Origin: Bacteroides muris (ex Afrizal et al. 2022)
GTDB lineage: Bacteria > Bacteroidota > Bacteroidia > Bacteroidales > Bacteroidaceae
Assembly (NCBI RefSeq): GCF_004793475.1
Contig: NZ_SRYZ01000013.1
Coordinates: 1-64,000 of the forward strand
DNA: 64,000 nt
Direction: 5' to 3'
Shown here piece by piece: positions 52,572 to 60,960 of the stretch. Numbering within the stretch: position 1 is the stretch's first letter; every line of letters starts with the position of its first letter. The notes beneath the pieces were generated by a model. That model did no database searches, was not told where the DNA came from, and saw only the letters and a list, made by a program, of their open reading frames with translations. A program made the translations under genes and the position numbers.

Positions 52572-53606
52572 TTGTCGGCAGACGGACCTTATGTGATTTA
52601 TGAACCGGACGGCAAGGTGCGCGTCATAAGCGTTACAGCCCGGGGGCAGATAGAAGATACGGCTTATACGGTACTTCCTCAGGATTTCACCCTTCATGTC
52701 ACGGACCACAAAGGGCGTTATCCGTTTGATGTGAAGCTGCATCCGGTCAAACGTCCGGAATGGCAATACAGACAACCGGATAAAGTGTTTGTGATGTCTG
52801 ACCCCCATGGCAAGTTGAATTGCGTGATGAGCTTGCTGCGGGGCAACAATGTCATTGATAAAGACTACCATTGGAGTTTTGGAACCAACCATCTGGTGGT
52901 TATCGGTGATATATTTGACCGTGGCAAAGATGTGCCGCAGATATTTTGGCTGTTCTATAAATTAGAGAAGGAGGCGGCGGATGCAGGTGGTCATGTCTCG
53001 TTTCTGTTGGGTAACCATGAACCGCTTGTGACGGCAAATGATTTGCGTTATACCAAAGAAAAGTACAAGACATTGGCTCGAAAACTGGGTATGGATTATC
53101 CGGCATTGTTCGGTCCGGACACAGAACTTGGCAGATGGCTTGGTACCCGTAATACGATGCAGACCATCGGACCTAATCTGTATGTACATGCAGGTTTGGG
53201 AAAGGAGTTTTATGACCGTGACTTGAATATTCCCACAGTAAATGAGGAAATGAGCCGTGCATTGTTCATGAGCAAGAAGGAACGTAAGGCCCTATCGCCT
53301 CTCACGGCTTTCCTATATGGTAATAGCGGCCCTATCTGGTATCGTGGATTGGTACGGACGGATGCAAAATACCATCCATTGGCACAAGACTCCCTGCAAC
53401 TGATGTTGAAACGTTATGACGTCGAACATATCATTGTGGGGCATACCATCTTTAAGGACATTTCCACTTTCTATGATGGACGGGTGATTGGAGTGAATGT
53501 GGATAACGAGGAAAACCGAAAGAAGAAACGTGGGCGCGCTTTACTGATTGACGGGAATACCTATCTTGTGGTGGGAGATAAAGGAGCGATGCGGAAATTG
53601 TTCTGA
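52572..53606 (+). CDS. Exported calcineurin-like metallophosphoesterase, start uncertain
   Basis: 344 residues from the TTG at 52572, but the coding pattern runs further up to about 52467: VFILTFISSGLSAGTLGLDG, a good signal peptide with no ATG in frame. ATG 52463 would fit (MTIN then F-TVFILTF) if the run of five T at 52474-52478 had four. So the true start is an unusual codon, a slippage site or a sequencing error. The catalytic part has the metal motifs VFVMSDPHGKL (D-x-H), VVIGDIFDRGKD (GD-x-x-DRG), FLLGNHEP (GNHE), VHAGLGKEF and IIVGHTIF. It is of the Shewanella-like phosphatase type, probably periplasmic. The substrate is not known. Confidence 0.85.
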   Translation: MSADGPYVIYEPDGKVRVISVTARGQIEDTAYTVLPQDFTLHVTDHKGRYPFDVKLHPVKRPEWQYRQPDKVFVMSDPHGKLNCVMSLLRGNNVIDKDYHWSFGTNHLVVIGDIFDRGKDVPQIFWLFYKLEKEAADAGGHVSFLLGNHEPLVTANDLRYTKEKYKTLARKLGMDYPALFGPDTELGRWLGTRNTMQTIGPNLYVHAGLGKEFYDRDLNIPTVNEEMSRALFMSKKERKALSPLTAFLYGNSGPIWYRGLVRTDAKYHPLAQDSLQLMLKRYDVEHIIVGHTIFKDISTFYDGRVIGVNVDNEENRKKKRGRALLIDGNTYLVVGDKGAMRKLF

Positions 53607-53625
53607 GGCTGTTTTCTTTCTGATT

Positions 53626-53709
53626 ATTTTTTAGGCGTGGAAGTACGTGGATTTCACGGAGAAACAAAGAAAAACTCCGCGTTTTTCGCGTAATCCGCGC
53701 CTAAAAAAT
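53626..53709. terminator. Inverted repeat between metallophosphoesterase and HAD genes
   Basis: Perfect 12-bp arms ATTTTTTAGGCG (53626-53637) and complement (53698-53709), with inner GTGGATTTCACGGAG and CTCCGCG/CGCG words. Lying between convergent genes, with T-rich ends on both strands, it can act as a two-way terminator. Confidence 0.75.
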
Positions 53710-53759
53710 ATCATAATGTAAATATGCGCTTTCGGATAACTGGGGGAGGGAGTGCCCTC

Positions 53760-54413
53760 TCAAAGAGAGGCGATAACGGCAATGTCCGTAGCATTGTCTA
53801 CGATATGTGCCGGATGAAACTCTTCCAGTTCTGTGCGGGGACGGAATCCCCAGGTGACCCCGCAGGCGGTGACTCCGGCATTGGCGGCCGTTTGCATATC
53901 CACTCCGGAGTCTCCCACATATAACACGTCTTCACGTGATATACGGGTGATGTCCAGAATGTCATGCACCACTGTTGGGTCGGGCTTCACGTTGACCCCT
54001 TCCCGCTGTCCGAAGACGGCGGTAAAACGTATGCGGGGAAAATAATGTGAAATCAGTTTCGCGGTAGCCGATTGATATTTGTTGGAAGCCACTGCCAATA
54101 TCACCCCTTTCTCCTGCAACTGTTCCAGCAGTTCGGGGATGCCGGGGTAGGGGCCGCTTTTATCAGCATTGTGCACGTCATAATAAGGCACAAACTCCTT
54201 GCGGACGCGCAAGACGTTTTCTTCGCTCTTTTCCCCCTCCGGAAGGGCGCGCTCGAACAGTTTGTTGATTCCGTTACCAACCATGAAGTTATAGGCCGAT
54301 TCCGGGTGAGTGGGATAGCCGAGCGCTTGCAAGGCATGGTTTGTGCTTTGTGCCAAATCGGCTATTGTGTTCAGTAAAGTTCCGTCCAGGTCAAATATAA
54401 TCAACTTCTTCAT
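53760..54413 (-). CDS. HAD family phosphatase, phosphoglycolate phosphatase-like
   Basis: 217 residues from the ATG at 54413 (MKKLIIFDLDGTLLNT); a frame extension to 54488 would run through the promoter. Motif I is FDLDGTLLNT, motif II VASN in ILAVASNKYQS, motif III the lysine in VNVKPDPTVVHD and motif IV YVGDSGVDMQTA. The cap is the small helical type of Gph/PgmB relatives (residues about 20-85). It probably cleaves a small phosphate ester such as 2-phosphoglycolate. Transcribed divergently from fabI with a palindrome array between the two promoters. Confidence 0.92.
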   Translation of the reverse strand: MKKLIIFDLDGTLLNTIADLAQSTNHALQALGYPTHPESAYNFMVGNGINKLFERALPEGEKSEENVLRVRKEFVPYYDVHNADKSGPYPGIPELLEQLQEKGVILAVASNKYQSATAKLISHYFPRIRFTAVFGQREGVNVKPDPTVVHDILDITRISREDVLYVGDSGVDMQTAANAGVTACGVTWGFRPRTELEEFHPAHIVDNATDIAVIASL

Positions 54414-54438
54414 TGCTTTCTCTATTTTTAGTTTGCTG

Positions 54439-54470
54439 CAAATATAGGGCTTTTTGCGCTCATGTTCAAA
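54439..54470 (-). promoter_or_regulatory. Promoter of the HAD phosphatase gene
   Basis: On the minus strand TTTG (54467-54470), 20 bases, TATATTTG (54439-54446), 26 bases before the ATG at 54413. Confidence 0.7.
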
Positions 54471-54560
54471 TGCAGTTCCGGTTTTCATCAGGTATTTGCA
54501 GGATAGGAAGTTCTTGATTGATAATCAGTGTATTATTACTGCATTCCTGCTGTATGCTTT

Positions 54561-54688
54561 TTGCAGTAGTACTGCAAATAGGTTGCAGCGTTACTGCAAA
54601 TAGGTTTGCAGCGTGACTGCAACTGCTTTGCAGCATTACTGCAACTGCTTTGCAGTGACACTGCACAAGCGTTGCAGTAGTTTTGCAG
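54561..54688. repeat. Six-unit TTGCAG palindrome array with 22-bp period
   Basis: TTGCAG begins at 54561, 54583, 54606, 54628, 54650 and 54672, a period of 22 or 23 bases. In the first four units the complement CTGCAA follows after exactly five bases, making 17-bp palindromes TTGCAG-N5-CTGCAA; unit 5 has CTGCAC and unit 6 a direct TTGCAG. Linkers are ATAGG, ATAGG(T), CTGC, CTGC. The array fills the gap between the divergent promoters of the HAD gene and fabI, so a cooperative operator is one reading, a local repeat expansion another. Confidence 0.9.
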
Positions 54689-54752
54689 TGGTATTTTTTG
54701 TCGTTCTTTCCTTTTCTTTGCACACTTTCGGGCTTTTTATGCAAAAACTTCC

Positions 54753-54760
54753 TATCTTTG
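54753..54760 (+). promoter_or_regulatory. -7 box of fabI
   Basis: TATCTTTG, 26 bases before the ATG at 54786. No standard -33; the array ends 65 bases upstream. Confidence 0.55.
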
Positions 54761-54785
54761 CAGCCGAATTTTACTAAAAATAGGT

Positions 54786-55643
54786 ATGAGTTACAATTTG
54801 TTGAAAGGAAAAAGAGGCATTATTTTCGGTGCTCTGAATGAGCAGTCCATTGCCTGGAAAGTAGCAGAAAAAGCAGTAGAAGAAGGTGCAACAATCACTT
54901 TGTCGAATACGCCGGTTGCCGTGCGTATGGGTGAAGTGTCGGCTCTTTCGGAGAAACTGAATTGCGAGGTGATTCCTGCAGATGCTACAAGTGTAGAAGA
55001 TTTGGAAAATGTATTCAAACGTTCTATGGAAGTATTGGGCGGCCCGGTTGACTTCGTGCTGCACTCCATTGGTATGTCTCCCAATGTGCGTAAGAAACGT
55101 ACATATGATGATTTGGATTACGATATGTTGGAAAAGACACTGGATATTTCCGCTGTCTCTTTCCACAAGATGATACAAGCAGCCAAGAAACTCAACGCCA
55201 TTGCCGACTACGGCTCAGTTCTGGCTCTGAGTTATGTGGCTGCGCAACGTACGTTCTACGGTTACAATGATATGGCAGATGCCAAGGCGCTGCTGGAATC
55301 CATTGCCCGCAGCTTCGGCTACATCTACGGACGCGAACACCATGTTCGTGTCAACACCATCTCCCAGTCTCCTACGATGACCACTGCCGGTTCCGGTGTG
55401 AAGGGCATGGACAAGTTGTTCGACTTCGCCAACCGCATGTCTCCCCTTGGCAATGCTTCTGCCGACGAGTGTGCAGACTACTGTATCGTGATGTTCTCCG
55501 ACCTCACCCGCAAGGTCACCATGCAGAACTTGTTCCACGATGGAGGTTTCTCCAGCGTAGGTATGAGTCTTCGCGCCATGGCTACCTATGAAAAGGGCTT
55601 GGATGAGTATAAGGATGAAAACGGAAATATCATCTACGGCTAA
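54786..55643 (+). CDS. fabI: Enoyl-[acyl-carrier-protein] reductase (NADH)
   Basis: 285 residues, a short-chain dehydrogenase of the FabI type. The N-terminal NADH site reads GKRGIIFGALNEQSIAWKVA, typical in having no GxxxGxG. The catalytic pair is in VAAQRTFYGYNDMADAKALLE: tyrosine followed six residues later by lysine (Y-x6-K), with SQSPTMTTAGSGVKG as the substrate-binding loop. It reduces trans-2-enoyl-ACP in the last step of each fatty-acid elongation cycle and is the target of triclosan in other bacteria. Its stop codon overlaps the next start by one base (TAATG), so rsmI is translationally coupled. Confidence 0.96.
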   Translation: MSYNLLKGKRGIIFGALNEQSIAWKVAEKAVEEGATITLSNTPVAVRMGEVSALSEKLNCEVIPADATSVEDLENVFKRSMEVLGGPVDFVLHSIGMSPNVRKKRTYDDLDYDMLEKTLDISAVSFHKMIQAAKKLNAIADYGSVLALSYVAAQRTFYGYNDMADAKALLESIARSFGYIYGREHHVRVNTISQSPTMTTAGSGVKGMDKLFDFANRMSPLGNASADECADYCIVMFSDLTRKVTMQNLFHDGGFSSVGMSLRAMATYEKGLDEYKDENGNIIYG

Positions 55644-56347
55644 TGGAACTCGCTCTTTATCTTTTGCCAGTCACCCTGGGCGATACGCCTATTGAAACGG
55701 TGTTGCCGCCTTATAATAAGGAGATAATACTGGGAATCCGCCATTTCATTGTGGAGGATGTGCGCTCGGCACGCCGATTTCTGAAAAAGGTGGACAAGGG
55801 AATGGATATTGATGCGCTGACATTCTATACGTTGAACAAACACACGTCACCCGAAGACATCTCCGGCTATCTGAAGCCGTTGGTGGAGGGGCAGCCGATG
55901 GGCGTAATCTCCGAAGCTGGTTGTCCGGCCGTGGCCGACCCGGGCGCAGACGTAGTGGCTATTGCACAACGGAAAAACTTGAGAGTGGTCCCCTTGGTGG
56001 GACCCTCTTCCATTATCCTCTCTGTCATGGGTTCCGGCTTCAACGGACAGAGCTTTGCCTTCCACGGTTATCTTCCCATTGAACCGGCAGAGCGTGCCAA
56101 AAAGCTGAAGATGCTGGAACAGCGCGCCTACAATGAACATCAGACTCAGCTTTTCATTGAAACGCCTTATCGCAATAATAAGATGATAGAGGATATTCTT
56201 CATAACTGCCGTCCGCAGACCAAGCTCTGCATTGCAGCGAACATTACTTGTGAAGGGGAGTATATCAAAACCAAGACAGTGAGGGAGTGGCAGGGCAAGA
56301 CCCCCGACCTTTCTAAGATTCCTTGTATTTTTCTCTTGTATAAATAA
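55643..56347 (+). CDS. RsmI-like SAM-dependent methyltransferase (tetrapyrrole methylase fold)
   Basis: 234 residues. Landmarks of the RsmI branch: FIVEDVRSARRFL near the N-terminus, VISEAGCPAVADPGADVV (the conserved SDAGTP-like loop, here EAGCPAVADPG), VVPLVGPSSIILSVMGSGFN and LFIETPYRNNKMIEDIL. RsmI methylates the 2'-O of C1402 in 16S rRNA. Bacteroidota carry this shorter variant as well as a standard RsmI, so the exact target is not certain. The last 35 bases overlap the convergent membrane-protein gene. Confidence 0.88.
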   Translation: MELALYLLPVTLGDTPIETVLPPYNKEIILGIRHFIVEDVRSARRFLKKVDKGMDIDALTFYTLNKHTSPEDISGYLKPLVEGQPMGVISEAGCPAVADPGADVVAIAQRKNLRVVPLVGPSSIILSVMGSGFNGQSFAFHGYLPIEPAERAKKLKMLEQRAYNEHQTQLFIETPYRNNKMIEDILHNCRPQTKLCIAANITCEGEYIKTKTVREWQGKTPDLSKIPCIFLLYK

Positions 56348-57431
56348 TAGCTTCCAGATGCTCGAATTCATATTCCAGGCAACTGCTGAAGAAGTTTCGT
56401 CCCAGGTTGTGTCCAATTTGCCGGAACGTCCATAGCTTTCCACCCTTGAAATTCTTATTGCATAGGATGGAGTCATCCTTCAGGTCGAGCGTGAAGAGAT
56501 AGACCAGACGGTTGGTGGCTTCATTCTCAAAATGATACATGAGGTTGAAGTGCAGATAATCTAATGGAGCGGTGGGAAGCGTTTGCCGTAATATTCTGTG
56601 TGCACCCTGTTCCAGTGTTTCTCCGTATATCAGGTATCCCTCTATCAGCAAGTCGATTTTGTTTTTCTCGAAAACGTTGCATTGGGGGCGAGGGAGGAGA
56701 AACAGCATGCCGTGTGAGGCAACGGCAATCCTGATGACCGGATTGATATAGTCGTTTTTCCGGTTGATGGTTTCTGAGGCGATGGCTTTCCCCGTGACAT
56801 CTCCTTTGGTGTTCACTATCGGTACGAAAACCGTGTGGTTCATCACCATATTGAAGTAGAAGATGCCGAACTGGTTGAACAGAATGCCTGATATAAAGAC
56901 GAGGGGAGGTGCCACATAAAACAGAATGTGGCGGGTAGTGTCTCCCAAAGGGTAACTAATCAGAATCGCCAGGAAGATAATCAGAAAATGCAGCAAGCTT
57001 ATGATAAGAATTACGCGTGCGGATACGATGGCGGCTTCTGCCCCTTGTGCAAAAAGCTGCTTACAGCATTTATGTGTCTGAGACATGTGGTAGTCCAGAA
57101 ACCTTCTCTTATTGAGGTAGATGATGAACGGGGGGATGATGGCGCTGATTTCCAGCGTGAACGGAAGCATGAAACGGGGACAGTAGTTTACGAGGAATAG
57201 GCTTGTTGCCGACAATAGCAGTAACATTCCTGTAGTACAGTAAAGTATGATTTGCGGAACATGCGTCTCTCTATGCCTTATTGAATGGATGCTAGATAAA
57301 AGTCCTGCGCCTGCACCGATGTAGATGGACATGTCCTGCGTTATAAACTCGCATAATATGATGGATATTATAACTGGGATGAATCCCAGTGACATATTGA
57401 ATCTTGACGATAAAATTCTTTGATGGCTCAT
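56313..57431 (-). CDS. Membrane protein with a degenerate Nudix-like C-terminal domain
   Basis: 372 residues. About six membrane helices fill residues 15-200 (for example VPQIILYCTTGMLLLLSATS, then ARVILIISLLHFLIIFLAIL). From about 205 a soluble alpha/beta domain follows, starting with NTKGDVTGKAIASETINRKND and INPVIRIAVASHGMLFLLPR. The part LIEGYLIYGETLEQGAHRIL corresponds to a Nudix box, but the REUxEExGU residues are lost (HRILRQTLP), so hydrolysis is unlikely and a ligand-sensing role is possible. It lies 57 bases downstream of lipA on the same strand and may be the last gene of a DPP-IV/lipA transcript. Function unknown. Confidence 0.6.
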   Translation of the reverse strand: MSHQRILSSRFNMSLGFIPVIISIILCEFITQDMSIYIGAGAGLLSSIHSIRHRETHVPQIILYCTTGMLLLLSATSLFLVNYCPRFMLPFTLEISAIIPPFIIYLNKRRFLDYHMSQTHKCCKQLFAQGAEAAIVSARVILIISLLHFLIIFLAILISYPLGDTTRHILFYVAPPLVFISGILFNQFGIFYFNMVMNHTVFVPIVNTKGDVTGKAIASETINRKNDYINPVIRIAVASHGMLFLLPRPQCNVFEKNKIDLLIEGYLIYGETLEQGAHRILRQTLPTAPLDYLHFNLMYHFENEATNRLVYLFTLDLKDDSILCNKNFKGGKLWTFRQIGHNLGRNFFSSCLEYEFEHLEAIIYTREKYKES

Positions 57432-57488
57432 TATCCGTATTATGATTTTGTCGTTTACATCATAACAACTGGCAGGTTTAAATGTTTT

Positions 57489-58355
57489 CTATTTTACTTC
57501 TTTTTTTTGTATAAAATGAATCTGTTTTTCCGCATGATAAGAGGAGCGTACCAATGGAGCGCTTTCCACTTGCTGAAATCCTTTTTCCAATCCTCTCTTT
57601 TTGTAGAGTGCAAATTGTTCGGGAGTAATATATTCGGCTACCGGATAATGTTTGTGTGTGGGTTGCAGGTATTGGCCTATGGTCAGTATGTGGCAGCCCA
57701 CCTGGCGAAGGTCGTCCATCAGTTCTTCCACTTCTTCCGGAGTCTCGCCCAGTCCTACCATAATGCCGGACTTGGTGGTAGTATTGCTTTCTGCAATCTG
57801 CCGTAACACTTCCAAGCTTGTCTCATACTTGGCGGCACTGCGTACGAGAGGGCTGATGCGGCGGACAGTCTCCATGTTGTGCGAAATGATTTCCGGTTGT
57901 GCATCGATGACTTGTGCCACGAGCTCCTTTCTCCCCTGGAAGTCGGGAATCAGTACTTCGACGGTGGTGTTCGGATTGAGCCGTTTGATTTCCCGGATGG
58001 TACGTGTCCAGTGCGATGCACCTAAGTCAGGCAGGTCGTCACGGTCTACAGAAGTGACGACCGCATGGGAGAGTTTCATCAAGGCAATGGATTCTGCCAC
58101 GTGTGTGGGTTCGTCGGCATCTAGCGGCAAGGGCTTGCCGCTTGCCGTATTGCAGAATTTGCAACTGCGGGTACAGATATTTCCTCCAATCATGAAGGTT
58201 GCGGTGCCTTTCCCCCAGCATTCTCCCATATTAGGGCAACGGCCGCTGCTGCAGATGGTATGGAGGCAATGTGATTCAACAATGCGTTTGGTCTCGGTAT
58301 AACGCTCGTTGGCACCGATGCTTATTTTGAGCCATTCCGGTTTGCGTACTCTCAT
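57489..58355 (-). CDS. lipA: Lipoyl synthase
   Basis: 288 residues, radical SAM. The auxiliary cluster cysteines are in HTICSSGRCPNMGECWGKGT (C-x4-C-x5-C with the first in TICS) and the radical SAM cluster in NICTRSCKFCNT (C-x3-C-x2-C). The C-terminal serine ligand is seen in SAPLVRSSYHAEKQ (RSSYHA). It inserts two sulfurs into octanoyl groups on the lipoyl domains of 2-oxo acid dehydrogenases and GcvH. lipB is not in the window. It follows the DPP-IV gene by 66 bases on the same strand; that gap has GATGAATGA-type words and a small inverted repeat. Confidence 0.96.
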   Translation of the reverse strand: MRVRKPEWLKISIGANERYTETKRIVESHCLHTICSSGRCPNMGECWGKGTATFMIGGNICTRSCKFCNTASGKPLPLDADEPTHVAESIALMKLSHAVVTSVDRDDLPDLGASHWTRTIREIKRLNPNTTVEVLIPDFQGRKELVAQVIDAQPEIISHNMETVRRISPLVRSAAKYETSLEVLRQIAESNTTTKSGIMVGLGETPEEVEELMDDLRQVGCHILTIGQYLQPTHKHYPVAEYITPEQFALYKKRGLEKGFQQVESAPLVRSSYHAEKQIHFIQKKEVK

Positions 58356-58421
58356 GTTGGTTTAATGAAGGATGATGAATGAGGAATGATGAATGAAGAG
58401 TTCGTCATTCCTCAATTAAAT

Positions 58422-60635
58422 TTATTTTAGCTCTTTATTAAAGAAGTTAGTCAACCGTGTGTACAGATGTAACCGGGTATTTCCTCCGTAGATACTGTGG
58501 TTACGGTTGGTGTATACCTGCATATCGAACTGTTTGCCGAGCTGTACCAGTTGTTCGGCATATTCGGCACAGTTCTGGAAATGTACATTGTCATCTGCCA
58601 TGCCGTGTACCAGCAGCAGGTTGCCGTGCAGCTTGTCGGCACGGGTAAAGGCGGAAGTGGTCTTATAGCCTTCGGCGTTCTCCTTAGGAGTGCGCATAAA
58701 CCGTTCACCGTAGACTGTGTCGTAGTAGTTCCAGTCGGTAACGGCAGCCACGGCTGCTCCGGCCTTGAACACCGGTGTTCCTTCACTCATGCTCATGATG
58801 GTAGTATATCCACCGAAACTCCATCCCCAGATACCGATGCGGTTTTTGTCCACGTATGGCTGGTTGCCCATGTAGAGGGCGGTTTCCACTTGGTCTTTGG
58901 CTTCCTTGATACCCAGGTTCAGATAGGTGCATTTGGCGAATTCGGCACCACGTCCTCCAGTGCCACGTCCGTCTACGCAGACTACAATATAGCCTTGTGA
59001 TGCCATGTAGGTTTCCCAGCTTACACTGAACTTGTCAAGCACTTGCTGCGAACCGGGACCACTGTACTGGTACATCAGTACCGGATATTTCTTGCCGGCA
59101 GAGAAGTCGGCTGGTTTCATCATCCAGCCATTCAATGTGGTGCCTTCGGAAGTCTGGAAAGTAAAGAATTCCTTCCGGGGCATGTCATAGCTGCTGATTT
59201 CCTGCTTCAATGCCGCATTGTCCATCAGGGTGGCAAGAGTCTTGCCTGTATTGTCGTTCAGTGTAATGACGGTCGGTGTGTCCAGATTAGAATAACGGTT
59301 CATGTAGTACTTCATGTTCGCACTGAACTGCGCACTGTTTGTTCCGGCTTGTGACGATAGCTTGGTCTTTTTGCCTTTCCGGTCAATCTTGTAGATGGCA
59401 CTGCGCATGGGGCTTTCCTCGTTGCTGCTGAAGTAGAAACTTCCTTCTTCGGGGTTGTAACCCAGGAACTCCTGCACTTCATATTGTCCGGTTGTCACTT
59501 GTTTCAGCAGATTGCCTCCTATGCTATACCAGTACAGATGGTTGTATCCGCTCTTTTCGCTGACAAAGCTGAAATTTTCCGGATAGAAGACTATGTTGTC
59601 GAATACATTTTCGCGGATATAGGTATCGCTTTCATCACGCAGAGCTAGTTTGGCTACTGTGCTGCGAGGATTGGCAAAGTATAGGTCGAACCGGTTCTGA
59701 TGGCGGTTCAGAGTCATGACGGCAAGCTTGTTGGGGTCTTGAGTAAATCGGATGCGGGGGATATATCCGTCTGCATCTACCGGCACGTTTATCTTGCGGG
59801 TCACTTTCGACTTGATGTCGAAGGTATGTACGGATACCTTTGAATTTACTTCTCCCGTTTTAGGATATTTATAGGTGTATTCTCCCGGATACTTCTCGAA
59901 AGGTGTAAAATGGGGAGCTTGTCCGGCAAAAAGAGGGAAAGAATAGGAGGGAACATCTTTCTCGTCGAAGCGGATGAAAGCCAGCATTTGGCTGTCGGCA
60001 CTGAATTCCAGCGCACGGTTGAAGGAGAACTCCTCTTCGTAAACCCAGTCGGGGATGCCGTTCAGCACCTCGTTCTGTTTTCCGTCTTCTGTCACCTGGC
60101 TTTCGCTGTTGCCGTAGAGCAGTTTTACAAGGAAGATGTTGTTGTCGCGTACAAAAGCCACCTGATTGCCGTCCGGTGAAAATACGGGCACTTGCTGAGG
60201 GCCGCCGTCCGAAAGCTTTTCCACAATATTGTTGATTTTACCGTCCAGATTGCGCTTTAGGCTGTAGATGTAATGCACAGCCGTATAGGAATGACGGTAG
60301 ATAGGAGTTGTTTCGGTGGCAATGAGCAGCTTGCTTCCGTCCGGAGCAAAGCTGTAGCTGTCGAATGTCTTGAATGTGCATTCGCGTGCGGTGGCGGCAT
60401 CAAACAGTACTTCCACGGGTTTTCCCGTCTTGAAGGAGTATTTGATGATTTGTGTTCTTGCCGCGTTCATCTGCGAATAGTGTTCTCCGTCTCCCGGGAT
60501 GGGGATAACGCCGGAAATGTTCTTCGGAATGAACTTGCCCGATACGATTTCTTTCAAATCAAGAGCCTTGCCACTTTGGGCGAAACCTGCCAGCGTACAG
60601 AGGCAGAGGAGAAGTACGATGCTTATCTGTTTCAT
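58422..60635 (-). CDS. Dipeptidyl peptidase IV-type S9 family peptidase
   Basis: 737 residues with a signal peptide (MKQISIVLLLCLCTLAGFAQ). Residues about 40-490 form the eight-blade beta-propeller, including the DPP-IV double glutamate in VYEEEFSFNRALEFS. The C-terminal alpha/beta hydrolase has the nucleophile in GIWGWSFGGYTTIM, the aspartate in MADDNVHFQN and the histidine in NRNHSIYGG. It removes X-Pro or X-Ala dipeptides from peptides, in the periplasm or at the cell surface; homologues in gut Bacteroides can act on host incretins. It has its own promoter with an overlapping palindrome and heads a possible DPP-IV-lipA unit. Confidence 0.95.
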   Translation of the reverse strand: MKQISIVLLLCLCTLAGFAQSGKALDLKEIVSGKFIPKNISGVIPIPGDGEHYSQMNAARTQIIKYSFKTGKPVEVLFDAATARECTFKTFDSYSFAPDGSKLLIATETTPIYRHSYTAVHYIYSLKRNLDGKINNIVEKLSDGGPQQVPVFSPDGNQVAFVRDNNIFLVKLLYGNSESQVTEDGKQNEVLNGIPDWVYEEEFSFNRALEFSADSQMLAFIRFDEKDVPSYSFPLFAGQAPHFTPFEKYPGEYTYKYPKTGEVNSKVSVHTFDIKSKVTRKINVPVDADGYIPRIRFTQDPNKLAVMTLNRHQNRFDLYFANPRSTVAKLALRDESDTYIRENVFDNIVFYPENFSFVSEKSGYNHLYWYSIGGNLLKQVTTGQYEVQEFLGYNPEEGSFYFSSNEESPMRSAIYKIDRKGKKTKLSSQAGTNSAQFSANMKYYMNRYSNLDTPTVITLNDNTGKTLATLMDNAALKQEISSYDMPRKEFFTFQTSEGTTLNGWMMKPADFSAGKKYPVLMYQYSGPGSQQVLDKFSVSWETYMASQGYIVVCVDGRGTGGRGAEFAKCTYLNLGIKEAKDQVETALYMGNQPYVDKNRIGIWGWSFGGYTTIMSMSEGTPVFKAGAAVAAVTDWNYYDTVYGERFMRTPKENAEGYKTTSAFTRADKLHGNLLLVHGMADDNVHFQNCAEYAEQLVQLGKQFDMQVYTNRNHSIYGGNTRLHLYTRLTNFFNKELK

Positions 60636-60662
60636 ATATCTGTTTTATGCTTATCCGTTTCC

Positions 60663-60710
60663 ATATTTGTTCTGGGGAACAAATATACGACAAAGGGAGG
60701 ACTTATCGAA
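60663..60710 (-). promoter_or_regulatory. DPP-IV promoter with operator-like palindrome
   Basis: On the minus strand TTCG (60707-60710), 19 bases, TATATTTG (60680-60687). A perfect 10-bp inverted repeat ATATTTGTTC-TGGG-GAACAAATAT (60663-60686) covers the -7 box and the expected start of transcription. Confidence 0.65.
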
Positions 60711-60931
60711 ACAGCGGGCTAATTTTATTCTTTCTGAAAAAGAAAAAGTCTGTCCTGCTTCTGAATGTCTTTCGTTACAAGCACTTGACCTTGCTTTGAT
60801 ATACAGCAACGGTCGTGATGCCAGCCATATCGTGGTGAATTAGAACAGATGAAAACACTTTGTTTTATGTTCGTTAACAAATCGGGTGGAAACTATTCTT
60901 GTTTTTGCAGGTTCATCCCACGGAAAAATCC
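60711..60931. other. Intergenic region without a recognisable gene
   Basis: Between the divergent DPP-IV and radical SAM genes. A short open stretch near 60766-60843 (ALDLALIYSNGRDASHIVVN) has no start and no known match, and could be a small gene remnant or chance. Confidence 0.3.
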
Positions 60932-60939
60932 TATATTTG
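60932..60939 (+). promoter_or_regulatory. -7 box of the radical SAM gene
   Basis: TATATTTG, 21 bases before the ATG at 60961; no clear -33. Confidence 0.45.
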
Positions 60940-60960
60940 CCATTTACATAAGGAATATGT

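Noticed and set aside
54561..54688. CRISPR array
   Set aside because: Units are 17 bp with 4-6-base linkers, palindromic, and there are no cas genes; spacers are absent.
54466..54744. 92-residue cysteine-rich frame on the minus strand
   Set aside because: Its cysteines and glutamines are produced by the TTGCAG repeat, and it crosses the promoter of the HAD gene.
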